A stretch of 43,518 nucleotides of DNA, taken from positions 1-43,518 of the forward strand of contig CALUIJ010000114.1 of the NCBI GenBank assembly GCA_944320675.1. Direction: 5' to 3'. The translations under genes were made by a program, and so were the position numbers. The stretch comes from an uncultured Prevotella sp. (GTDB lineage Bacteria; Bacteroidota; Bacteroidia; Bacteroidales; Bacteroidaceae). Below the pieces are notes generated by a model. The model saw only the letters and a list, made by a program, of their open reading frames with translations. It was not told the origin of the DNA and did no database searches. How positions within the stretch are numbered: position 1 is the stretch's first letter; every line of letters starts with the position of its first letter. Positions 36,873 through 43,518 of this stretch are shown piece by piece.

Positions 36873-37790
36873 ATGCCATTAAGAATACCCGACCGGCTGC
36901 CGGCCATTGACGCCCTGAAACGCGAGAACATCTTCGTGATGGACACGTCGAGGGCGCACTCGCAAGACATCAGGCCGCTGAGAATAGTGATACTCAACCT
37001 GATGCCGCTGAAGATAACGACCGAGACCGACCTGATACGTCTGCTGTCGAACACGCCGCTGCAAATGGACGTGACGTTTATGAAGCTTAAGAGCCACACG
37101 CCGAAGAACACCCCGATAGAGCACATGATGATGTTCTACAAGGACTTCGACGAACTTGAACCGATGAAATTCGACGGCATGATAATAACGGGCGCGCCCG
37201 TGGAACTGCTCGAATACGAGGACGTAAACTATTGGGACGAGGTTACGCGCATTTTCAGTTGGGCGCGCAGCCACGTCACTAGTACGCTCTACATTTGCTG
37301 GGCCGCCCAGGCCGGCCTGTATTACCACTACGGCATAAGGAAGCACAAGCTGCCGAAAAAGATGTTCGGCATATTCAAGCAGCATGTCACAAAGCCCTTG
37401 TCGCCCATATTCCGCGGCTTCGACGATTATTTCTACATGCCCCACAGCCGCCACACCGAGGTAAGGCGCGACGACATCACAGCCAACGCCGACCTCGACC
37501 TCGTGGCCGAGTCGGCCGAGAGCGGCGCAAGCATAATAATGGCGCGCGGCGGCCGCGAGTTCTTCATAACCGGGCACATGGAATATGCGCCCGACACGCT
37601 CGACAAGGAATACCGGCGCGACGCCGGCAAGCGCGACGACGTCGACCTGCCCGTAAACTATTACAAGGACGACAAGCCCGAGCTGGGCCCCGTCGTTACA
37701 TGGCGCGCCCACGCCAACCTGTTCTTCAACAACTGGATTAACTACTACGTTTACCAAGAAACGCCTTATGACATCGACCAAATCGGATAA
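36873..37790 (+). CDS. metAA: Homoserine O-acetyltransferase (MetA family)
   Basis: 305 aa, standard MetA length. Catalytic triad by position: C142 (YICWAAQAG), H235 and E237 (ITGHMEY). The acyl-donor residue is E111 (TGAPVELLEYEDVNYW); in this family Glu111 goes with acetyl-CoA and Gly111 with succinyl-CoA, so acetyl transfer is predicted despite the frequent name homoserine O-succinyltransferase. Product enters methionine biosynthesis. The last 23 bp overlap the start of the U32 gene, so the two are translated from one message together with the lipoprotein gene that follows. Confidence 0.95.
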   Translation: MPLRIPDRLPAIDALKRENIFVMDTSRAHSQDIRPLRIVILNLMPLKITTETDLIRLLSNTPLQMDVTFMKLKSHTPKNTPIEHMMMFYKDFDELEPMKFDGMIITGAPVELLEYEDVNYWDEVTRIFSWARSHVTSTLYICWAAQAGLYYHYGIRKHKLPKKMFGIFKQHVTKPLSPIFRGFDDYFYMPHSRHTEVRRDDITANADLDLVAESAESGASIIMARGGREFFITGHMEYAPDTLDKEYRRDAGKRDDVDLPVNYYKDDKPELGPVVTWRAHANLFFNNWINYYVYQETPYDIDQIG

Positions 37791-39624
37791 GACCGCGCTC
37801 GAGCTGCTCGCCCCGGCAAGAAACTTGGAATGCGGCAAGGCAGCCATCGACCACGGGGCCGACGCCGTGTACATAGGAGCCGAAAGTTTCGGCGCGCGCG
37901 CCGCGGCCGGCAACCCCGTAGACGACATCGCCGAGCTGTGCGCTTACGCCCATGTATTCGGGGCGAGGGTCTACGTAACGGTTAACACGATAATCTACGA
38001 CAACGAGACTGCCGAGACGGAACGCCTGATAAACCGCCTCTACGCGGCGGGAGCTGACGCCATACTCGTGCAGGACATGGGCGTGCTGCAAATGAGCCTG
38101 CCGCCGATAGAGCTTCACGCCAGCACGCAGACCGACAACCGCACGGCGGGCAAGACGGCTTGGCTCGCGTCGAAGGGATTCAGCCGCGTGGTGCTCGCGC
38201 GCGAGCTTTCAATTGACGAAATAAGGCGCATCCACGAGGAAGTGCCCGGCGTAGAGCTTGAAGCCTTCGTCCACGGGGCGTTGTGCGTAAGCTATTCGGG
38301 CCTGTGCTACGCGTCGCAATACTGTTTCCGCCGCAGCGCAAACCGCGGCGAATGCGCCCAGTTCTGCCGCCTGAAGTTCAATCTTGAGGACGCCGGGGGG
38401 CGCGTCGTCGTCAGCGGCCGCCACCTGCTGTCGCTTAAGGACATGTGCCGCATAGACTACCTTGAGCAACTGGCCGAGGCCGGAGTAACATCGTTCAAGA
38501 TAGAAGGAAGACTTAAAGACGTTGCCTACGTAAAGAACGTCACGGCCGCTTACAGCCGCAAGCTCGACGAGATAATATCACGCAACCCCTCACGCTACCG
38601 CCGCGCCTCGCTCGGCAAATGCGCATATACGTTCACGCCACGGCTTGACAAGACGTTCAACCGTGGTTTCACATCCTATTTCGCCGACGGCCGGCGCGGC
38701 GGCATTGCGTCGTTCATCACGCCGAAAGCCACGGGCGAGCACGTTGGGCATGTCAAGGAAATACGGCAGGGATGGTTCACCGTAGCAGGGACGGCCTCGT
38801 TCGCCAACGGCGACGGCCTGTGCTTCGTCGACGGCGACGGCGTACTGGCCGGCTTCAGGGTCAACCGCGTTGACGGCAACAAGATTTTCCCTCTCAAAAT
38901 GCCGCAGTCGCTGCGCCGCGGCATGGAGCTTTACCGCAACAGCGACCAGGCTTTCGAGAAAATCCTCTCGCGCAAAAGCGCCGAACGCAAAATCGCCGTC
39001 AGCATGTCGTTAGCCGAAACGGCCTACGGCTTCAGGCTCTCGATGGAGGCTGAAAACGGAACGACGGCCTGCGCCGAAGCCGTGACGGAAAAGCAACAGG
39101 CGGAAAAGCCACAACGTGAGAACATAGTAAAGCAACTGTCGAAACTCGGCACGACGCCCTTTGAATGCGCCGGAATAAAGTTTGAGCCGGAATCGTTCAA
39201 CTTCTTCATACCGTCAAGCACCCTGGCCGAACTACGCCGCACGGCCGCCGACAAGCTTGTCGGCGAGTTGCGCAGCCAGCTTCCACGCAGCCGGCGGCAC
39301 GACGTAGGCCAAAGCAGTCAGAATCCGCCGCGTTACCCCGAGCAGTTCTCCTACCAGTACAACATCGCCAACAAGCTTGCCCGCAGGTTTTACGAAAAAG
39401 AGCAGACGGATGCGCCCCAACCCGCCTTTGAGCTGAAGCAGCCGGAAGAAGCCTTGATAATGCAATGCCGCCATTGCATAAGATACTCCCTCGGCCATTG
39501 CGCAAAGCACGGAGGCAAGCCGTCGGCATGGCGCGAACCGCTTTACCTGCGCATGGACGACGGCAGGCGCTTCAGGCTGCAATTCGACTGCAATAAGTGC
39601 CAAATGAACATATTCGCCGAATGA
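37768..39624 (+). CDS. U32 peptidase-family RNA hydroxylation protein (RlhA-like)
   Basis: 618 aa. N-terminal TIM-barrel U32 domain (LLAPARNLECGKAAIDHGADAVYIG...) with the family signature EAFVHGALCVSYSGLCYASQYC and conserved Cys in CFRRSANRGECAQFCR; then FKIEGRLKDVAYV. The C-terminal half carries a DUF3656-like region and an extra Cys set (QCRHCIRYSLGHCAKH...CNKCQMN). Length and DUF3656 match RlhA (5-hydroxycytidine in 23S rRNA) rather than the shorter tRNA enzyme TrhP; older annotations call these collagenases, which is unlikely. It overlaps metA by 23 bp and the next gene by ATGA. Confidence 0.88.
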   Translation: MTSTKSDKTALELLAPARNLECGKAAIDHGADAVYIGAESFGARAAAGNPVDDIAELCAYAHVFGARVYVTVNTIIYDNETAETERLINRLYAAGADAILVQDMGVLQMSLPPIELHASTQTDNRTAGKTAWLASKGFSRVVLARELSIDEIRRIHEEVPGVELEAFVHGALCVSYSGLCYASQYCFRRSANRGECAQFCRLKFNLEDAGGRVVVSGRHLLSLKDMCRIDYLEQLAEAGVTSFKIEGRLKDVAYVKNVTAAYSRKLDEIISRNPSRYRRASLGKCAYTFTPRLDKTFNRGFTSYFADGRRGGIASFITPKATGEHVGHVKEIRQGWFTVAGTASFANGDGLCFVDGDGVLAGFRVNRVDGNKIFPLKMPQSLRRGMELYRNSDQAFEKILSRKSAERKIAVSMSLAETAYGFRLSMEAENGTTACAEAVTEKQQAEKPQRENIVKQLSKLGTTPFECAGIKFEPESFNFFIPSSTLAELRRTAADKLVGELRSQLPRSRRHDVGQSSQNPPRYPEQFSYQYNIANKLARRFYEKEQTDAPQPAFELKQPEEALIMQCRHCIRYSLGHCAKHGGKPSAWREPLYLRMDDGRRFRLQFDCNKCQMNIFAE

Positions 39625-40565
39625 AAACATCCGTTTACATACGCAAGACGGCAACCGCATTGCTGTTCATGGCCGTCGCGGCGTTAACGGCCATAAGCTG
39701 CCACCGCCCCGAAAAGCCGGCGGCAGCCTTAGGCGTGCTCACCCAGAAACAAGCCGACTCGGTTAACTTCGCCATCAACCACCACTATTCCGTAAATTAC
39801 AATTTCGTCGTAAAGGCCGACTCGGTAAACCTCTTAAGGCAACAGCCTGAAGAGATTGTCAGCCGCATGGCCATAGACACCGTACCTATATACCGCCACG
39901 ACCACATCGCCGTAGCCGACATCAGGATAATTCCGACCGACTCGATTGACTCCGTATGGGTGCAAGTGGCGCGCGACCAAGCCACGTTCGGATGGATTCA
40001 TGAGTCAGCCCTGCTTGCGAACGTCGTACCGAGCGACCCCATATCACAATTCATCTCGACATTCTCAGACGTACACCTGCTCATCTTCCTCATCACGATA
40101 AGCATAATATCGGTGGCTTACCTTATGCGCACCATCTTCCGCCGGAACGCAAAGATAGTACACTTCAACGACATAGCCTCGTTCTACCCCACCGCGCTGG
40201 CCCTAATCGTAGCATCGAGCGCAACCCTTTACGCAAGCATACAGACGTTCGCCCCTGACATGTGGCAACATTTCTACTTCCACCCCACCCTCAACCCATT
40301 CTCACTTCCGCCGTTGCTGAGCGTATTCATAGTGTCGGTATGGGCGATACTGATTGTCGGCCTTGCGTGCATCGACGTGGTGAAGAGCATCCTTCCTACT
40401 GGCGAAGCCCTCCTATACTTATGCGGACTGGCCGGCGTATGCGCCGTAAACTACATAGTGTTCAGCCTTTCCACCTTATATTATATAGGCTATCCCCTCT
40501 ACGCCGCATACCTTTATTTCGCAATAAAACGATATTTATTTTTCAGCAGACAAGCAGACAAGTGA
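39621..40565 (+). CDS. Membrane lipoprotein with SH3-like region and five or so membrane helices
   Basis: 314 aa from ATG 39621, which overlaps the previous stop as ATGA (an upstream in-frame ATG at 39597 lies inside the U32 gene and is less likely). Lipobox AISC (Cys about 27). Residues about 45-135 form a beta-rich periplasmic region (VWVQVARDQATFGWIHESALL) like a bacterial SH3 domain. From about 150: hydrophobic helices (VHLLIFLITISIISVAYLM, ALALIVASSATLYASI, LLSVFIVSVWAILIVGLA, LLYLCGLAGVCAVNYIVF, YPLYAAYLYFAI). The last residues, SRQADK, are encoded by the first words of the repeat array that follows, and the stop TGA lies inside it. Family not recognised; operon with metA and the U32 gene. 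Confidence 0.7.
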   Translation: MKTSVYIRKTATALLFMAVAALTAISCHRPEKPAAALGVLTQKQADSVNFAINHHYSVNYNFVVKADSVNLLRQQPEEIVSRMAIDTVPIYRHDHIAVADIRIIPTDSIDSVWVQVARDQATFGWIHESALLANVVPSDPISQFISTFSDVHLLIFLITISIISVAYLMRTIFRRNAKIVHFNDIASFYPTALALIVASSATLYASIQTFAPDMWQHFYFHPTLNPFSLPPLLSVFIVSVWAILIVGLACIDVVKSILPTGEALLYLCGLAGVCAVNYIVFSLSTLYYIGYPLYAAYLYFAIKRYLFFSRQADK

Positions 40566-40764
40566 CGAGCAGACAAGGAGATTTGCCTTGTCACTAACAA
40601 CCAGCCTGCTTGTCACTTGTCTGCTTGTCACTTGTCTGCTCGTCTGCTGATAACTTGTCTGCTCGTCTGCTGATAACTTGTCTGCTTGTCTGCTGATAAC
40701 TTGTCTGCTTGTAACTCGTCTGCTCGTCACTCGTCTGCTTGTCTGCTCGTAACTCGTCTGCTGA
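40544..40764. repeat. Word array (CTYGTCTG/CTGATAA) with inverted left arm
   Basis: Left arm 40544-40577 carries AGCAGACAAG and AGTGACGAG words; after a 7-nt gap about 180 nt of the reverse-complement words follow: CTTGTCTG, CTCGTCTG, CTGATAA, CTTGTCA, CTCGTAA. The array starts inside the 3' end of the upstream gene and fills most of the 284-bp spacer. Confidence 0.85.
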
Positions 40765-40787
40765 TAAAAAATCCTCATAAATGATGA

Positions 40788-40818
40788 TTGCACAAGAATA
40801 TATTTATAACTACCTTTG
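40788..40818 (+). promoter_or_regulatory. Promoter TTG-N20-TACCTTTG of the second TonB receptor
   Basis: TTG 40788-40790, 20 nt, TACCTTTG 40811-40818; the ATG is 31 nt downstream at 40850. Confidence 0.7.
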
Positions 40819-40849
40819 CAGCCGTTGAATAAAAAGGCGAGAATAATCA

Positions 40850-43294
40850 ATGACAATCAGACATACAATCATCCTCTTATACATTACGGTAGCGGCATCG
40901 ACGGCAACAGCCGCCGCAAACGAAAACTTTAACACACGCCCCGTGCCAAACGACAAGAACAGCCTGGGAATAGCTGACACATCGCACGTGTTCGATCTCG
41001 ACGAAGTTGTCGTAGTGGCACAACCGAAAGAAACGGCACGCCTGCGCCGCCAACCGCTAAGCTCAACCATACTCACCGGCCAAGACCTCGCCCGCTCAGG
41101 CGGACTGCGCAGCCTCAACACGCTCAGCGCCTACGTGCCGTCGTTCGCAATGCCGGCTTACGGTTCACGACTTACGTCGGCAGCGTATGTACGCGGTATA
41201 GGTTCGCGCGTCAACAACCCCGCCGTCGGCATATACCTCGACGGCATACCGCTCGCAAACAAGACTTCGTACAACATGCACCTCTACCAAATAAGCCGCG
41301 TCGACATCCTACGCGGCCCGCAAGGCACGCTCTACGGAATGAACACCGAAGGCGGACTGGTGCGCCTGTATTCAAAAAATCCCATGACATACCAAGGCAC
41401 CGACATCAGCCTCGGCACAAGTACGCACATGGGCCGCAACACGGAAGCGGCACACTACCACAAGGCAAACGACCGTTTGGCTTTCTCTGTCGCCGGATTC
41501 TACAACGGACAGGACGGATTCTTCAGAAACGCAACAACCGGCCGTCGCGCCGACGAAGCCGACGAAGCAGGCTCGCGCATACGCATTGTGTACAAGCCCG
41601 GCAGGAAGTTCACGGCCGACATGACCGCCGACTACCAATACACCCTGCAAGACGCATTCGCTTACGGACGGCTCGACACTGGAAACGGGCACATAGCCGA
41701 CCCCGCAGGCAACCGCCCGAACACATACAAGCGCAACATGCTGAACACAGGACTGAGTCTTACCTACAACCACGGAGCGGCAACCGTGACATCGCAGACG
41801 AGCTACCAATACCTGAACGACCGCATGGACATGGACCAGGACTACCTTCCGCAAGACTACATGCACCTCTGCCAACGCCAGCTTATGAACGCCGTTACGC
41901 AAGAGCTGACCGTTAAAAGCCAAACGGGCGGAGCATGGCGGCATACGTCGGGCCTGTACGCTTCGTACCAATGTCTGAAAACCAGCGCGCCGGTATATTT
42001 CGACGAAGACTTCACCGACCGCATCTCCTCCGCCATACAATCATCAATGTACTCGGCGATACTCCAGGCCATGGCCGACCGCATGACCGCAGCAGGCATG
42101 CCGCCGCAAGCAGCCCAAGCCGCAGCAGCGGCGGCGATAGAAAAGGCCGGCGGAGTAAACACGGAGGTCGGCATGCAAGTGCCGGCGGCATTCCGTACGC
42201 CGCAAGCCAACATCGGCGTTTACCACGAGTCAAGCCTGCGCCTTACCCCACGCCTCACCGCTACGCTCGGCCTGCGCTACGACTACAACCATACAAGCAT
42301 AAACTATGACACGCGCGCCGCTATGGCCGTCACGGTGGACGTGATGGGGACAAAAGCCGCCAACACGCTCAACTCAGCCCTCAACAACAGCACGCACGAC
42401 GGCTTCTCCCAACTACTCCCCAAGATAGGCCTGTCCCTCGACCTCGGCCACGACGGAAGCAACGCCTACGCCGTAGTAAGCAAAGGCTACCGCGCCGGAG
42501 GATACAACATACAAATGTTCTCGGACATACTCCAGGCCGAACTAACGGCCAACTCACAGTCGGCGATGGGCGGCAACTACGACATACCCCACACGGCCGA
42601 AGACTACGACAGAGTAAACCGCACCATAGCCTACAAACCCGAGGAGAGCTGGAACTACGAACTGGGCTGCCACCTCAACCTCTTCGGCGGCACAGTCCAC
42701 GCCGACTTGGCGGCCTACTGCATGCAGATACGCAACCAACAGCTGTCCGTGATGGCCGGCACATACGGCTTCGGCCGCATGATGGTCAACGCAGGCCGCA
42801 GCCGCAGCCTCGGCGTGGAAGCAGCCCTGCGCGGCAGCGCAATGGACAACCGCCTGAACTGGGCCGCCACCTACTCGCTAACCGACGCACGCTTCACCGA
42901 GTACACAGAGACAACGGCAGACGGCGCCACCGTCAACTATGAAGACAAACGGGTGCCCTACGTGCCGGCCCACCAGCTCAGCGCCCGCGCCGACTTTACC
43001 TTTCCGCTCGGCCGCAAGGCGGAACGCTCGCTTACCATCGGTGCCGACATTGCAGCCCAAGGCCAAACTTATTGGGACGAGGCCAACACCGCCCGCCAAC
43101 CGCTCTACGCCCTGCTCAACCTCGACGCCGCCCTTAACTGGGGCAAAGCCACGCTCCGCCTCTGGTGCCGCAACGCTACGAACACGCACTACGCCACCTT
43201 CGCCTTCAGCAGCTCAGCGTCGGGCAGCGAACTTTGGTTCGCACAACGGGGCAACCCAGTGCAGACCGGGGTGGAACTGTATCTGAAACTATAG
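40850..43294 (+). CDS. TonB-dependent receptor (classic plug-barrel type)
   Basis: 814 aa. Signal peptide (IILLYITVAASTATAAA). A TonB-box-like FDLDEVVVVAQ precedes the plug (about 60-170: RRQPLSSTILTGQDLARSG, AAYVRGIGSRVNNPAVGIYLDGI, VDILRGPQGTLYGMNTEGGLVRL). The barrel follows, with RSRSLGVEAALRG and a terminal strand ending in VELYLKL. It has no carboxypeptidase-like N-domain and no SusD partner, so it resembles siderophore, vitamin or small-molecule receptors. An alanine-rich insertion (GMPPQAAQAAAAAAIEKAGG, about 415-435) falls in a probable external loop. No substrate gene is adjacent. Confidence 0.92.
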   Translation: MTIRHTIILLYITVAASTATAAANENFNTRPVPNDKNSLGIADTSHVFDLDEVVVVAQPKETARLRRQPLSSTILTGQDLARSGGLRSLNTLSAYVPSFAMPAYGSRLTSAAYVRGIGSRVNNPAVGIYLDGIPLANKTSYNMHLYQISRVDILRGPQGTLYGMNTEGGLVRLYSKNPMTYQGTDISLGTSTHMGRNTEAAHYHKANDRLAFSVAGFYNGQDGFFRNATTGRRADEADEAGSRIRIVYKPGRKFTADMTADYQYTLQDAFAYGRLDTGNGHIADPAGNRPNTYKRNMLNTGLSLTYNHGAATVTSQTSYQYLNDRMDMDQDYLPQDYMHLCQRQLMNAVTQELTVKSQTGGAWRHTSGLYASYQCLKTSAPVYFDEDFTDRISSAIQSSMYSAILQAMADRMTAAGMPPQAAQAAAAAAIEKAGGVNTEVGMQVPAAFRTPQANIGVYHESSLRLTPRLTATLGLRYDYNHTSINYDTRAAMAVTVDVMGTKAANTLNSALNNSTHDGFSQLLPKIGLSLDLGHDGSNAYAVVSKGYRAGGYNIQMFSDILQAELTANSQSAMGGNYDIPHTAEDYDRVNRTIAYKPEESWNYELGCHLNLFGGTVHADLAAYCMQIRNQQLSVMAGTYGFGRMMVNAGRSRSLGVEAALRGSAMDNRLNWAATYSLTDARFTEYTETTADGATVNYEDKRVPYVPAHQLSARADFTFPLGRKAERSLTIGADIAAQGQTYWDEANTARQPLYALLNLDAALNWGKATLRLWCRNATNTHYATFAFSSSASGSELWFAQRGNPVQTGVELYLKL

Positions 43295-43321
43295 AAACAG
43301 GATTGTCAAATTCACGCCGCA

Positions 43322-43514
43322 TTTAACGTCACAATGTCACAATAGCATCCAAAGCATTAATTACCAAAATGTTACATGGTGACATTAAGCGCAGTGCCAC
43401 GTTCACCACTATCACACATGTGACAGTGGTGAACGTGCTTTTATACCAATCATCACAATGTAGCATCCTGACTCCCAACCCCTTACACCACGATGTGACA
43501 TTGTGACATTAAAA
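43322..43514. repeat. TGTCAC-type inverted-repeat element, copy B
   Basis: Ends are TTTAACGTCACAATGTCACA and the complement of TTTAATGTCACAATGTCACA, so the terminal repeats match in 19 of 20 positions. An internal palindrome at 43398-43437 (CACGTTCACCACT...AGTGGTGAACGTG) gives a strong stem. Shared architecture with copy A. It occupies nearly all the sequence after the TonB receptor gene to the window end. Confidence 0.7.
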
Positions 43515-43518
43515 CTTT

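Noticed and set aside
37768-39624. Collagenase/protease
   Set aside because: U32 proteins of this length with DUF3656 and clustered cysteines match RNA hydroxylation proteins; no protease active site is evident.

Overview
The window reads as a chromosomal segment of a member of the Bacteroidales, most likely Prevotellaceae or a close relative. The reasons are the promoters of the TAnnTTTG (-7) type, near absence of Shine-Dalgarno sites, a hybrid two-component system regulator (HTCS), TonB-dependent receptors with Bacteroidetes-type barrels, BspA-like leucine-rich repeats, type IX secretion sorting domains of two kinds, and a GC-rich coding style with AT-rich spacers. The species cannot be named from sequence alone.

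Layout. (1) 1-14.6 kb is a carbohydrate-degradation locus: a cut-off surface lipoprotein, a 1363-aa HTCS sensor/regulator, then on the minus strand an apparent operon GH2 beta-galactosidase > DUF2264 (GH154-type) > BNR-4 propeller protein > GH105 unsaturated uronyl hydrolase, plus a separate GH28 polygalacturonase-family gene with its own terminator. The enzyme mix points to a galactose- and uronate-containing plant polymer (pectin side chain or arabinogalactan). (2) 14.6-21.5 kb, minus strand: a POT-family transporter and an operon of split transketolase (N and C halves), a FGGY sugar kinase and a fucose/arabinose-isomerase-fold protein. Isomerase + kinase + two-subunit transketolase is the gene set of the transketolase-type D-apiose pathway; apiose is a pectin (RG-II) sugar, which fits region 1. 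(3) 21.6-23.7 kb is an AT-rich island with a TPR/membrane/HTH-like regulator interrupted by one in-frame stop, and a divergent 42-codon membrane microprotein with a good promoter. (4) 24-29 kb: a BspA-like LRR protein, an outer-membrane beta-barrel with a LysM + type-1 periplasmic-binding-protein partner, and a type B T9SS-sorted protein. (5) 29-40.6 kb: housekeeping and envelope genes: uvrA, a TerB/DnaJ (DjlA-like) protein, a TonB-dependent receptor, a DprA-like protein with a C-terminal PUR-like region, homoserine O-acetyltransferase, a U32 peptidase-family RNA hydroxylase and a membrane lipoprotein. (6) 40.8-43.3 kb: a second TonB-dependent receptor.

The most unusual content is between the genes. 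Three independent repeat systems are visible: (a) a dispersed 22-bp-periodic palindromic unit (AAAAG-N5-CTTTT-type) in strict two-turn phase at six intergenic sites; (b) large hairpins or arrays built from 7- or 8-bp words, with different words at each locus, sitting in successive spacers and in places running into coding sequence (they encode the start of the GH28 signal peptide and the end of a membrane protein); (c) two related ~190-bp elements with TGTCACAATGTCAC-type terminal inverted repeats and an internal palindrome, at 25.5 and 43.3 kb. No tRNA, rRNA, CRISPR array or insertion-sequence transposase was seen.
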